Position numbers and translations under genes: made by a program
Shown: one piece after another, positions 44,274-54,227 of the stretch
How the letters are laid out: each line of letters begins with the position of its first letter
Numbering within the stretch: the first letter of the stretch is position 1
Notes under the pieces: generated by a model
What the model saw: the letters and a program-made list of their open reading frames with translations, nothing else
What the model was told of the DNA's origin: nothing
The model's database searches: none
Assembly (NCBI GenBank): GCA_937136395.1
Contig: CAKZOI010000074.1
Span: forward strand, 1-60,180
From: an uncultured Opitutia bacterium
Lineage (GTDB): Bacteria; Verrucomicrobiota; Verrucomicrobiia; Opitutales; Coraliomargaritaceae
Length of the DNA: 60,180 bases
Direction of reading: 5' to 3'

Positions 44274-45536
44274 TTATTCAAATGAGTAGGCGCCGAGCTT
44301 GCGATCAACCTTCTCCATATTGAGCTTAATCAAAGCTGGCACACCATTCTCGTAAGGCACTTGCACCTCACCTTGGATGAGAGGTAATGCATACTTGTAG
44401 AAATTGTAGTTCATGCTCACGCCGTCTTCGTTGATCCAGCTCTCAGGAAGCTTTTTCACTCCGTTGGCGATCTCCGAAAGATCTGCAAGACCTGTCTCGC
44501 ATGTATAACCGTCGCCTTCACCGCGAAGGAGTGTCACCATTTTATCCGTCTCACCTGCTACCGCAGCTTGAACCGCAGCTTGGCCTGCAAGATACGCCTC
44601 GTCGTTGTCCGCTTGTGATGAACAATGAACGGCCGCGCGCTGAGCCATTCCGAGCTTTACAGAGCGTGCCTTCACCTGAAGTGCTTCTTCTGCGAGGCCA
44701 CGTAGGTATTCACCAGCACCACCGAGTTGAGAGTGTCCGAATGCATCTGCTGCTGCACCGTCCGTCGAAATGTAGTTACCATCGGCATCGACAAGACCTT
44801 CACCGACGACAACCACACAGTATTTCTCCTTCTGAAGGACATGCTGCACGTCAGAGATAAATTTCTCAGCCGAGAATGCGACTTCTGGAAGATAAATCAA
44901 GTGTGGCGCAGCATTTGGATCATCGCGGCGTTTTGCAAGTGCAGCTCCTGCTGCAATCCAACCAGCGCTACGCCCCATCACTTCAATGATTTGCACTAGG
45001 TCGTGTTGCCCCATGCCTGCGTTATCCGCAGCAATCTCCTTAACTGTCGTGGCAATGTATTTGATCACAGAACCATAGCCTGGAGTATGGTCTGTAGTGA
45101 CCAAATCGTTATCAATCGTTTTTGGAATACCAATCACGCGTAGCGCATAGCCTCGTTCTTGGGCAAGCTTAGAGATCTTATCAGCAGTGTCTTGAGAATC
45201 GTTACCGCCTGCGTAGAAAAAGTAGCGAATATTGTGCGCCTCAAACACTTCGAGCACGCGGTCAAAATCAGCCTGCTTCTTGAGCTTGTAACGGCATGTG
45301 CCCAGCGCGGCACCTGGTGTGTAACGAAGGCCACGGATGTTTTGCTGAGACTCTGCTGCGAGATCGATAAGTTGCTCGTTCAAGATCCCTAGCACACCAT
45401 TGAGGCCGCCATAGATTTCTTCGATACACTCATGATTGAGCGCTTCAGCAACCATACCGGAAAGGCTGGCGTTAATTACAGATGTTGGGCCGCCAGATTG
45501 GGCGACGAGGCAATTTCCTTCGAGTTCTTCGGACAT
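44274..45536 (-). CDS. pfp: Diphosphate-dependent 6-phosphofructokinase
   Basis: 420 residues. The phosphofructokinase start AQSGGPTSVINASLSGM is followed by FFYAGGNDSQDTADKIS, where ATP-type enzymes read GGDGS, and by IGIPKTIDNDLVTTDHTPG, whose Lys in PKTIDND is the mark of pyrophosphate-dependent enzymes. EVMGRSAGWIAAGAAL is the substrate site. It reversibly phosphorylates fructose 6-phosphate with PPi. Preference for PPi is inferred from these residues. Transcribed alone. Confidence 0.92.
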   Translation of the reverse strand: MSEELEGNCLVAQSGGPTSVINASLSGMVAEALNHECIEEIYGGLNGVLGILNEQLIDLAAESQQNIRGLRYTPGAALGTCRYKLKKQADFDRVLEVFEAHNIRYFFYAGGNDSQDTADKISKLAQERGYALRVIGIPKTIDNDLVTTDHTPGYGSVIKYIATTVKEIAADNAGMGQHDLVQIIEVMGRSAGWIAAGAALAKRRDDPNAAPHLIYLPEVAFSAEKFISDVQHVLQKEKYCVVVVGEGLVDADGNYISTDGAAADAFGHSQLGGAGEYLRGLAEEALQVKARSVKLGMAQRAAVHCSSQADNDEAYLAGQAAVQAAVAGETDKMVTLLRGEGDGYTCETGLADLSEIANGVKKLPESWINEDGVSMNYNFYKYALPLIQGEVQVPYENGVPALIKLNMEKVDRKLGAYSFE

Positions 45537-45610
45537 AATATATATTAGTTAACTATAAAAATTGGGGGAATTCAGTGTCTGTGTAATTTGAGCGTTGCTG
45601 AACGCAATAC

Positions 45611-47035
45611 TTAAAGAATTGCCCCAGGTTGATAGTCTGCGGCTGCGGGAAAATTCTGCGCATCCTCGCGAACGGCGGCACAGAAATTTTCGACCTGCGT
45701 CTTTGCTAGACCCGTCATCGCTTGCGCTCTTGCCATCACAGCGGAAAGCTCATCGAGCGGCAAACCTAAGCGAGAATCGGCAGCTAAGCGATTCGCCAAA
45801 TCGTTGTGAGTGATCTCGCCTGCGCGGAGGTCACGAACCACTTGAACCGCATGCTCTTTAATGGCTTCATGAGCTTCTTCACGGCCTGCTCCAGCTTTAA
45901 CTGCCTCCATGAGCACGGTAGTGGTGGCGAGGAATGGGCCATATCGTTGATTTTCTTGATCAATCACTGCTGGATACACTTCCATTTGATTCAAGATAGT
46001 CAGGAATGTATCAATCAAACCATCGATCGCAAAGAAGCTGTCAGGTAGGAAAACGCGGCGCACGACCGAGCAAGACACATCGCCTTCATTCCATTGATCG
46101 CCACTGAGTTCAGCAGCCATAGTGAGGTGTCCTTTGAGGATCGCAGCAAAGCCATTCAATCGCTCACAGCTACGGCTGTTCATTTTGTGTGGCATCGCTG
46201 ACGAACCCACTTGCCCCTTCGCAAAACCTTCACTGGCAAGCTCATGGCCTGCCATAATACGCAAGGTCTTCGCAAAACTGGATGGTCCGGACGCTAGGCG
46301 AACAAATACGGAAACCACCTCAAAATCAAGGCCTCGTGGATACACTTGCCCGACAGTATCGAGCGACGCGCCCACACCAAGATGATCCAGAATGCGATCT
46401 TCAAGCGAGGCAACTTTCTCGGCATCACCACCAAAGAGTGTCAGCAAATCCATCTGAGTGCCTACAGGGCCTTTGAGCCCACGAACTGGATAGTTATTGA
46501 TCACACGGTCAAGCTCACGCACCGCGATCAATAGATCTTCACCGAACATAGCGAGACGCTTACCAAAGGTAGTCGGTTGCGCTGGCACATTGTGTGTGCG
46601 TGCGGTGATGACCAAATCTTTCCACTGCTCCGCGCGCTCAGAGAGCTTGAGCAATGCGGCGATTGCCTTCGTGCGAACGATCTCAAGCGCTTGTATAATT
46701 TGGAGCTGCTCGACGTTTTCAGTCAAATCACGACTAGTCAGCCCTTTGTGAATGTGCTCATGACCTGCAAGAGCGCAAAACTCTTCGATACGTGCCTTCA
46801 CGTCGTGACGAGTAATCGCTTCACGTTCGTTGATCGAATCCAAGTTAATCGTGCCTTTGACGCGCTCGTAGGCATCGATTGCCTCTTGTGGAATGTCAAG
46901 ACCGAGGTCTTTCTGGGCGCGTAAAACGGCGATCCAGTAATCACGCTCAAGTGCGATACGGCCTGATGCGCTCCAAACCGAACGCATCTGCTTGGATGCG
47001 TAACGAGTAGCTAATACGTTGGGGATGTTCTCCAT
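45611..47035 (-). CDS. purB: Adenylosuccinate lyase
   Basis: Cleaves adenylosuccinate and SAICAR to release fumarate in purine synthesis. It has 474 residues. The fumarase/aspartase superfamily signature KGQVGSSAMPHKMNSRSCER lies near 275-295. LAGHEHIHKGLTSRDLTENV and TARTHNVPAQPTTFGKRLAM supply the catalytic His regions. It is transcribed alone, 149 bases from the start of the next gene. Confidence 0.95.
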   Translation of the reverse strand: MENIPNVLATRYASKQMRSVWSASGRIALERDYWIAVLRAQKDLGLDIPQEAIDAYERVKGTINLDSINEREAITRHDVKARIEEFCALAGHEHIHKGLTSRDLTENVEQLQIIQALEIVRTKAIAALLKLSERAEQWKDLVITARTHNVPAQPTTFGKRLAMFGEDLLIAVRELDRVINNYPVRGLKGPVGTQMDLLTLFGGDAEKVASLEDRILDHLGVGASLDTVGQVYPRGLDFEVVSVFVRLASGPSSFAKTLRIMAGHELASEGFAKGQVGSSAMPHKMNSRSCERLNGFAAILKGHLTMAAELSGDQWNEGDVSCSVVRRVFLPDSFFAIDGLIDTFLTILNQMEVYPAVIDQENQRYGPFLATTTVLMEAVKAGAGREEAHEAIKEHAVQVVRDLRAGEITHNDLANRLAADSRLGLPLDELSAVMARAQAMTGLAKTQVENFCAAVREDAQNFPAAADYQPGAIL

Positions 47036-47183
47036 GATATCTGTAATTTGGGAAAACGGAGAAAAATACAGCTATCGCCAGCCCATGCCATCAAAAAACA
47101 GCAAAAAGTGACGACAGGCTTACTTATCTGACAAAGCAGAACTAAAAGTGCCACTCCCCCCATAAAAAGTAGAGGGGTTTGGG

Positions 47184-50100
47184 CTACTTCAATGGCGCGA
47201 GAACGATACGAAAACCCAAGGCACTCGTCCGCGTCTCTGGGCTCACATCTTGCCGAATAGCCGAACGCACTGCTGTGGCAAAGTCTTCCCAACTGCCTCC
47301 CTTCACGGCGATGCGAGACCCGTCAGCTCTGGGAGCTGGATCAGCCAATTGACCTCCGGGAAGTCGGCCATTGTAAAAATCTAGTGTCCACTCCTGCACA
47401 TTACCATGGACATCATACAGACCAAAGGCGTTCGGCTTGTATGATCCAACAGGCAATGTGCCATAATGATTCGCAGTGGTGGCCGATACAACACGGCTAA
47501 TCGGATAGACCCCGCGAAAATTACCATGCGTGAGATCTGCCTCAGCGCCAAATGAGAAGGCCGTTTCAGTCTCTGCGCGTGCGACATATTCCCATTCTGC
47601 TTCAGTAGGTAATCGATAGATGTATCCTTCGGGCAGGCGACCAGCATCCTTCTCAAATTGTATTAACAATTGGCAAAACTGCTTCGCCTCCGCCCATGTG
47701 ACACTCTCCACAGGCTTTTGCAAACCGACAAAATTCGATGGGTTATGCCCCATGATCTCAACGAATTTCGCTTGCGTCACCTCATGAGTGGCCACCCAAA
47801 AACCTTGCGTAAAGCGCACTTCAGTCTGCGGCCCCTCATTCGGTAAACGACCTGATTCGACCGGCAGACTGCCCCACGTAAACACCCCCGCTGGCACCCA
47901 AACAAAGGCATGCCCCAGATAGGGAATGGTCCAGGATTTGCCCGCTTGCGGGCCCGGTATCGCAACGGGTTCGACCTCCCATACAAAATGCTCATTGGGG
48001 TCTAATGTCACTTCACGAGTCATCGTTAAATGATTTTGAATACTCAGCTCTAGCTGAACGGCCTGACCTGCTATGATACCGACTCGACCATCCACAAGCT
48101 CAACCAACTTTCCATCCACTCGCAAGGAAGCGCTCATCGCCTTCGGAATTACAAGCTCCAACATACCTGGTCGCGGCGAGAGTTGAGCGTTTACCCGCAT
48201 CTTCTGCGAATCGGCGACATTTATCGTATGTGCCGCCGAGATGTAGAGCGGATGTATCAAACGCACTTGCACCAAACCTTCATTAATCCCCTCAAAAACA
48301 CCATCCGCGTAAGGCATCAAATCACCATTGAGCTCAACACTTAAGTCCTTAATCAGCGCCTCAACTTGATCCTCTGCAACTCCAAGAAACGAAACGTCAA
48401 ATGCCAGTGTTCCAGATCGTGGCGCCAGCTCTCCAAAATCAAGCTCCAGTTGTTGCCCTGCGCTCACCTCAACACGGCGACCCAGCGACCGGCAGCCGTC
48501 TAAGTGCGCAACAATTAAGTGTTCTTTACCCGGCTCAATCGATTCCAAGGTCAGCGGTGTCACACCTACGGGCTCATCATTCACTAGAATACGTGCACCT
48601 TCTGGCTGCGTATGAATCTGCAAGCTCGTCGGCAAAGGCATCAGCTCCACTTTCAACTCAGTGATTTCTCCGAAAGCGATTTCTTGGTCGTTTATAATAT
48701 GCGACGCATAACCCTCCTTATCTACTAGGATTTGATAGGTGCCTGCAAAAATACCCTTCTTGAGAAAGAAAATACCCTCGCTATTAGTCACACCGAGCTC
48801 GACCTCCCCACCACGTTCGTCGATGACGGAGATGGTTGCATTGGGCTCAGAAGAAACTTTGATATCCGCCCATGCGGGCTGTAGTTCGACGTCCAAATTC
48901 ACCGGTTCAAGCTTCCCCTCTGGAATGGTAATGTTTAGGCGCTTGTTATTATGGTGGGGTGCAGTGATGGCTAAATCATATTTACCTGCTTGGACCCTCA
49001 GACGGATCACACCATTATTCGAAACAAATTTCTCACCAAAATCCACAAACTGTATCTTGGCTACTGAAGGTTTCACCGAAACGACGAAATTCGGAGTTTC
49101 GGTGCCCACGACTTGCTGCGCAATATTTCTGGAGTATTCCTCAGATTCGGTAAACGAAACACGCATAAAATAAGCGGCCAATGCCGTCAAAGACACCCCA
49201 ACTAAGCCAATCAAGCACAACCTAAATACACGCGCACGCGAGGCACCATCCTCTGTATTTTTTTTGGGAGCTAGAATTCGATCTATCTGTCGCTGCACAA
49301 AGCTTTCGGCCTCTACAGCGCCATCAGGCTCGACATCTCTGATCCCAAGCAAGGCAATCTTGCAGGATCGATACCGCGCATCCGATTCACGCGCGATACA
49401 GTTGCGAAAAAATACATCCCAACCTTCCGAGAGGCCTTCAACATGAGTGCTCACCTCATGGTATGTCGTGATACCCGCCTTATGCCCGGTCACCAGCCAA
49501 TACCCGATCATGCCGACGGCAAAGACATCGACTCGTGAATCTTCACTTTGCCCCGCCTTATACTCTGGGCTCATGACATCGAAAGAGTTCAGGCGCCCGA
49601 TAGACTTATTGGAAACAAGAGGTGAAACAGAAGCGGAGACAATCGACTCAAACAATTCCACACCTAGAGTCAGCTTAATGCCCACACCTAAAATTTGCAA
49701 AGAACCATCCTCTTGAATGAAGATTAGATCCGATTCTAAATCACGATGATCCAGTCCTTTTGAATGTGCATAACCGAGCACACCCAGTAGTTGAGCCATC
49801 ACACGCGTGCACGTATTCGTATCTAAGCCTTGCTCACCTGGTTGGCCATGCGTTTCGAAATACTGGCTTAATGGCTGCCCTCTTACGGGCTCTAGAAAAA
49901 TACAATGACGCCCGTTAATCAATCCGCTATCTTTTATCTTGGGAATGCTCTCATGATCAAAATTCTCTAGCGTCTTTTGCAGGCTCTGTAAGCGCTTCAA
50001 GAAGCGGCCATCTTCAACCGTGCGAGAATGAAAAATACCAACGGTAACATCACTCAAGTCACGCACATGCTGCATGTGGTAGTAATTCGCAATCAAGCCA

Positions 50101-50225
50101 GCGGTTAAACACTTAACCACTCGAAAGTTACCAAAACTTTCCCCTGCTTCCATGATGCGATCCTTCGCAGGTTCATTTTTATAATCAGCGCTCGGCGGCT
50201 TTGACTGCGGCTCTTCGTTATCCAT
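47184..50225 (-). CDS. Pseudokinase-PEGA-SUMF1 (FGE-sulfatase) membrane receptor
   Basis: 1013 residues. Residues 27-315 are kinase-like (FGNFRVVKCLTAGLIANYYH) but catalytic residues are lost: HRDLESDLIFI has Glu for the expected Lys, and the DFG position reads LGVG. A transmembrane helix (LCLIGLVGVSLTALAAYFM) lies near residue 340. PEGA-type beta modules follow at about 390-640 (LQIHTQPEGARILVNDEPVG). Residues 765-1010 are a SUMF1-like domain (VWVPAGVFTWGSLPVESG, THEVTQAKFVEIMG, HGNVQEWTLDFYN). A sensor or scaffold role is inferred. Confidence 0.88.
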   Translation of the reverse strand: MDNEEPQSKPPSADYKNEPAKDRIMEAGESFGNFRVVKCLTAGLIANYYHMQHVRDLSDVTVGIFHSRTVEDGRFLKRLQSLQKTLENFDHESIPKIKDSGLINGRHCIFLEPVRGQPLSQYFETHGQPGEQGLDTNTCTRVMAQLLGVLGYAHSKGLDHRDLESDLIFIQEDGSLQILGVGIKLTLGVELFESIVSASVSPLVSNKSIGRLNSFDVMSPEYKAGQSEDSRVDVFAVGMIGYWLVTGHKAGITTYHEVSTHVEGLSEGWDVFFRNCIARESDARYRSCKIALLGIRDVEPDGAVEAESFVQRQIDRILAPKKNTEDGASRARVFRLCLIGLVGVSLTALAAYFMRVSFTESEEYSRNIAQQVVGTETPNFVVSVKPSVAKIQFVDFGEKFVSNNGVIRLRVQAGKYDLAITAPHHNNKRLNITIPEGKLEPVNLDVELQPAWADIKVSSEPNATISVIDERGGEVELGVTNSEGIFFLKKGIFAGTYQILVDKEGYASHIINDQEIAFGEITELKVELMPLPTSLQIHTQPEGARILVNDEPVGVTPLTLESIEPGKEHLIVAHLDGCRSLGRRVEVSAGQQLELDFGELAPRSGTLAFDVSFLGVAEDQVEALIKDLSVELNGDLMPYADGVFEGINEGLVQVRLIHPLYISAAHTINVADSQKMRVNAQLSPRPGMLELVIPKAMSASLRVDGKLVELVDGRVGIIAGQAVQLELSIQNHLTMTREVTLDPNEHFVWEVEPVAIPGPQAGKSWTIPYLGHAFVWVPAGVFTWGSLPVESGRLPNEGPQTEVRFTQGFWVATHEVTQAKFVEIMGHNPSNFVGLQKPVESVTWAEAKQFCQLLIQFEKDAGRLPEGYIYRLPTEAEWEYVARAETETAFSFGAEADLTHGNFRGVYPISRVVSATTANHYGTLPVGSYKPNAFGLYDVHGNVQEWTLDFYNGRLPGGQLADPAPRADGSRIAVKGGSWEDFATAVRSAIRQDVSPETRTSALGFRIVLAPLK

Positions 50226-50237
50226 CCGATTTTCACA

Positions 50238-50789
50238 TCAGCCTAAGAAATTCACGACGGTATCCACGATGCGCTCGACAGCAGCTAATTTGCCCGGCCC
50301 CTCGTAGCCGCAGGCCAGCATCCCCGTATCGGGCTCGATAAAATGGTAACCACGCTCACGCAATACAGCCAAATTGGCTTGGGTTGCGGCATGGGCCAGC
50401 ATCTTACCGTTCATTGCTGGCGCGATCATCACCGGCGCGGGTGTCGCCAAATGAATCGAAGTCAACAAATCTGCTGCAAGGCCATGCGCAAACTGCGCGA
50501 TGCAGTGCGCCGTGGCTGGTGCCACCAACAAGAGATCCGCCTGGTCTGCCAACTCGATGTGCCCCGGTTGCCAAGCTTCGCCCTCATTCCAGAGGTCTGA
50601 ACTGACTGGCTGGCGTGCAAGCGTCTGCAAAGTCAGTGGCTGAATGAAGCTACAGGCCCCCTTAGTCATCACAGGGAACACCTGAGCGCCGAGCTCTGTT
50701 AAGCGACTCGTAATGTCGGCAGCCTTGAACGCAGCGATCGATCCAGTCACCCCAAGAATAATTGTGCGGCCCTTCAAAACTGCTTTCAT
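50238..50789 (-). CDS. coaC: Phosphopantothenoylcysteine decarboxylase (stand-alone CoaC)
   Basis: 183 residues from the ATG at 50789; the frame is open to 50834. The HFCD flavoprotein fold is shown by IILGVTGSIAAFKAADI, the active-site His in WQPGHIELADQADLLLVAPA, the PAMN motif in MIAPAMNGKMLAH, and GMLACGYEGPGKLA. The reaction is decarboxylation of phosphopantothenoylcysteine in CoA synthesis. In most bacteria this domain is fused to the CoaB synthetase; here the frame stops and the next gene is the pseudokinase, 12 bases away, so coaB must be elsewhere. Confidence 0.88.
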   Translation of the reverse strand: MKAVLKGRTIILGVTGSIAAFKAADITSRLTELGAQVFPVMTKGACSFIQPLTLQTLARQPVSSDLWNEGEAWQPGHIELADQADLLLVAPATAHCIAQFAHGLAADLLTSIHLATPAPVMIAPAMNGKMLAHAATQANLAVLRERGYHFIEPDTGMLACGYEGPGKLAAVERIVDTVVNFLG

Positions 50790-51132
50790 TTCTGACACTC
50801 GTCTAAAAATGAGGACTTTCACCCAGACAAACAAGTCTCAATTCAGCTTTCATAAGCTGCGTATGTGACTCGACTGAATACTAGAATGAGCAGACTCTTG
50901 ACAGTAGATGCACTCAATGAATGCTCCTACACGATGCAAACCACTATCGGCACTCATGCGAGCCTACTAGGGCGACTCAACGAACCACTCCCCCTGTGGG
51001 ACTTGAAATAAACGAACTGCGGCACCAAAGCCCGCCATCTGCTCATACGAGCGAGTGTTCAAAGCTGTAAAGTCAGTTTCGCTTTGGCATTTAGGTAAAA
51101 CCACACAACCATATTGAACCGATTGATCCACG
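50790..51132. other. 343-bp spacer upstream of leuA and coaC
   Basis: Divergent region between coaC and leuA, presumably holding both promoters. No hairpin with a T-run, leader peptide, repeat or conserved regulatory site was recognised. The minus-strand open frame that crosses into leuA has no family features. Confidence 0.5.
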
Positions 51133-52824
51133 ATGACTATGCAAACAGGCAACATCACCAAATACATTCCCTTTAAAACCATACCTTTAACCGACCGAAC
51201 TTGGCCGGACGAGGTGATCGAGCATCCGCCAATTTGGGCGAGCGTTGACTTGCGCGATGGCAACCAAGCCCTCGCGACACCCATGAACGTGGATGAGAAA
51301 CTCGAACTCTTTCAACTCCTCGTCGAAATCGGGTTTAAAGAAATTGAGGTCGGATTTCCGTCTGCAAGCGATACTGAGTTTAATTTCATTCGCCGCCTTG
51401 TTGAGGAAAACCGGATACCTCAAGACGTCACCTTGCAGGTCTTAGTGCAAGCGCGTGAGCATTTAATACGACGCACTTTTGAAAGCCTTGAAGGCGTCTC
51501 AAAAGCCATCGTGCACCTATATAACTCGACCTCGCCACTGCAACGCCGCGTGACCTTCAATAAAACCAAGGAAGAAATCAAAGACATCGCCGTCGAGGGC
51601 ACCCGCTTAGTAAAAAGCCTAGTTGCGAGCATTCCAGACACACACGTCCGCCTACAATATTCACCGGAGAGTTTCTCCGATACCGAAGTCGATTATGCCC
51701 TAGAGGTCTGCGAAGCGGTCATGGCAGAATGGCAACCCACCGAAGATGCTAAGATCATCCTAAATTTGCCAGCAACTGTCGAAGTCGCCACCCCCAACGT
51801 GCATGCCGATCAAATCGAATGGTTCTGCCGCAACTTAAAAGAGCGCAATAAGGCAATCATCAGTTTACATACTCACAATGATCGCGGCACAGGCGTCGCC
51901 GCCACTGAATTGGGGCTCATGGCCGGAGCAGACCGAGTCGAAGGCACGCTTTTCGGCAACGGTGAGCGCACGGGAAACCTCGACATTGTGACGGTCGCGC
52001 TCAATCAATACACACAGGGTGTCGACCCTTTGCTTGATTTTAGTAACTTATCACACATTCGTTCGGTTTACGAGCGCGTAACTCGCATGTCTGTGCACGA
52101 TCGCCACCCCTACGCTGGCGATCTCGTCTTCACCGCATTCTCAGGATCACACCAGGATGCGATTAAAAAAGGCATGGACCTACGCGCAAAAGACACCTCC
52201 GATACGACTCGCTGGGAAGTGCCCTACCTTTTAATTGACCCCGAGGACATCGGGCGCGATTACGAAGCAATCATTCGTATCAACAGCCAAAGCGGTAAAG
52301 GTGGCGTCGCCTATATTTTGGACCGCGACTACGGTTTAGATCTACCCAAGGCAATGCACCCAGAAGTGGGCACAGTCGTCAACAATGCCGCTGATACAGG
52401 CAGCCGCGAACTTTTACCCAACGAAGTGCACGATGTATTCCAGCGCGAATACGTAAACGTGAAGGAGCCACTCGAGATCGTGTCAATCAACCGTGAAGAC
52501 TTTTCCAAAACGGGCGAAGTCAAAGTTGAGGCCGCCATTCGATACAAGGGGGAAGCCAGTGAAATCACTGGTATTGGTAATGGCCCTATTAGTGCATTTG
52601 TGGATGCCCTTGAGCAAAAAGGTTGGAAGAACTTCACACTCATTGATTACCGTCAACACTCGATTGGCAGCGGATCAAAAACTCAAGCAGCCGCCTATAT
52701 TCAAATCAAACAAGAGGATGGCATGCCAGCTTTTGGCTGTGGAATCGACGGCAGCATCGAGCTCGCAGGGCTTAAAGCCTTGGTAAGTGCAATCAACCGC
52801 GCCTACCTCGCACAGACTGAATAA
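51133..52824 (+). CDS. leuA: 2-isopropylmalate synthase (LeuA type 2)
   Basis: Condenses acetyl-CoA and 2-oxoisovalerate, the first step of leucine synthesis. It has 563 residues, the longer type 2 form. The catalytic DRDGNQ-like motif reads DLRDGNQALATPM. The metal-binding block is IISLHTHNDRGTGVAATELG, with GNGERTGNLDIVTVAL nearby. The C-terminal 130 residues form the leucine-binding regulatory domain (FTLIDYRQHSIGSGSKTQAA). Feedback inhibition by leucine is expected. It is transcribed alone. Confidence 0.95.
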   Translation: MTMQTGNITKYIPFKTIPLTDRTWPDEVIEHPPIWASVDLRDGNQALATPMNVDEKLELFQLLVEIGFKEIEVGFPSASDTEFNFIRRLVEENRIPQDVTLQVLVQAREHLIRRTFESLEGVSKAIVHLYNSTSPLQRRVTFNKTKEEIKDIAVEGTRLVKSLVASIPDTHVRLQYSPESFSDTEVDYALEVCEAVMAEWQPTEDAKIILNLPATVEVATPNVHADQIEWFCRNLKERNKAIISLHTHNDRGTGVAATELGLMAGADRVEGTLFGNGERTGNLDIVTVALNQYTQGVDPLLDFSNLSHIRSVYERVTRMSVHDRHPYAGDLVFTAFSGSHQDAIKKGMDLRAKDTSDTTRWEVPYLLIDPEDIGRDYEAIIRINSQSGKGGVAYILDRDYGLDLPKAMHPEVGTVVNNAADTGSRELLPNEVHDVFQREYVNVKEPLEIVSINREDFSKTGEVKVEAAIRYKGEASEITGIGNGPISAFVDALEQKGWKNFTLIDYRQHSIGSGSKTQAAAYIQIKQEDGMPAFGCGIDGSIELAGLKALVSAINRAYLAQTE

Positions 52825-54217
52825 GCCGAGATAATGCAAGCGGTCGAATCGGCGCATGAATGACGTCGTGAAAGCCAGATAGTTTACACATTTCTATCGA
52901 AACCGCTCGATCCCTTGGCGCATAGCCGATGATAGATGCGGTTTTTTTGATCGCGATGTTATTACTGATCTGGCGACACAACTCCAAAGCTCGAGACTCA
53001 TCCTCCATACAGATAAAGATAATGTCGTAGTGACGCCGCATGAAAGCACCTGTGCTTAGATCAAAGTCGGGACACTGGTGAGGAATGTAGCCCAATTTCC
53101 GACAAGCATAGAATAAGTGCCGAGTCGCCTCCTTCGAGCCTGCTACGACAATATCGCACGGATGCTGATTGGCGATTTGATCGACTCTCTCAAATGGATT
53201 CGGTGTCAAGCTTGCGAAGGCTGTATCCTCAGCTATAAATTCAGTGCGAACCGTAAAATTAAAAGTCGTCCCCTCCCCCTCGGTGCTTTCCAGCCATATC
53301 GTTCCCCCCATGGCATTCACTAATCGCTTCGAGATCGCGAGGCCGAGCCCAGTGCCACCATACTTACGGGTTGTAGACGCATCCACCTGACTGAATGCGC
53401 GAAACAAGACATGTAATCGCTCCTCAGGGATACCAATTCCAGTATCTCGAACAGACACCTTGAGATAGGCGCATTCACCCCCATCCAAATAGCCTACTTT
53501 CAACATCGGATCTGGCCGATGAGCTTCTGGTAATGCCTCCAGTTTAACTCGATTAACACGAATTTCTACCTCTCCTGAATCTGTAAACTTCAAGGCGTTC
53601 GACAAAAGATTCTGGACCACTTGTCGCAACCGCTCCATGTCGCCGAGCGCAAATTCTGGCAGCTCACGATCAATGTTTAAATCGAGCTTGATCGCTTTCT
53701 CGTCTGCTCGAACTTTAAACAACTTTAAGCATTCTTTAAAACACAGATGTAAGGGATACTCTTGCACCTCTAAATCAATTCGGCCCGAATTAACCTTAGA
53801 AAAGTCCAAAATTTCATTCACTAAAACCAGCAAACTGTTACCGCTATTGTTAATCGTCTGAGCGAGATCCAACTGATCTTCATCGAGCTCTGAATCAGCT
53901 AAAAAGCTTGAAAGCCCAATAATGGCATTGAGGGGCGTGCGTATCTCGTGCGAGATCGTCGCTATAAACTCCCCCTTTGCCTCACTCGCCATCTCGGCCT
54001 CCTCCTTCGCATGCCGGAGTTCAATCTCAGCCTGCTTAAGCTCGGTGACATCCTGCAGCGTCCCAATTATACGCTTAATTGAACCATCATCGAGGCGTTC
54101 CACCACACTCACGTAGTCTTGAACCCAGATGAAGCCTTCGGCTCCTTTGCGTATCCGATAATCAATACGAACAGACTCTCCGGCGTCTTCAAAATAATCA
54201 CGATAGGCAGCATGCAC
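52793..54217 (-). CDS. Hybrid-type histidine kinase, 5' truncated (PAS remnant, HisKA, HATPase, degenerate receiver)
   Basis: 474 residues from a GTG at 54217. The frame can be read back to about 54243 and gives HPDDRDRVHAAYRDYF, the middle of a PAS/PAC domain, with no start for the rest. HisKA is seen in EFIATISHEIRTPLNAIIGL (His near 92). The ATPase has LRQVVQNLLSNALKFTDSGE, DTGIGIPEERLH and YGGTGLGLAISKRLV. The C-terminal 130 residues resemble a receiver but have MED instead of the phosphate-accepting Asp region. It probably lost its membrane sensor by deletion. The stop overlaps the 3' end of leuA. Confidence 0.8.
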   Translation of the reverse strand: MHAAYRDYFEDAGESVRIDYRIRKGAEGFIWVQDYVSVVERLDDGSIKRIIGTLQDVTELKQAEIELRHAKEEAEMASEAKGEFIATISHEIRTPLNAIIGLSSFLADSELDEDQLDLAQTINNSGNSLLVLVNEILDFSKVNSGRIDLEVQEYPLHLCFKECLKLFKVRADEKAIKLDLNIDRELPEFALGDMERLRQVVQNLLSNALKFTDSGEVEIRVNRVKLEALPEAHRPDPMLKVGYLDGGECAYLKVSVRDTGIGIPEERLHVLFRAFSQVDASTTRKYGGTGLGLAISKRLVNAMGGTIWLESTEGEGTTFNFTVRTEFIAEDTAFASLTPNPFERVDQIANQHPCDIVVAGSKEATRHLFYACRKLGYIPHQCPDFDLSTGAFMRRHYDIIFICMEDESRALELCRQISNNIAIKKTASIIGYAPRDRAVSIEMCKLSGFHDVIHAPIRPLALSRLIQSVRGRRG

Positions 54218-54227
54218 ACGATCTCGA

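Noticed and set aside
50967-51284. Minus-strand open frame of 105 codons before leuA
   Set aside because: Half of it is the antisense of the leuA start, there is no ribosome-binding site, and no family pattern.
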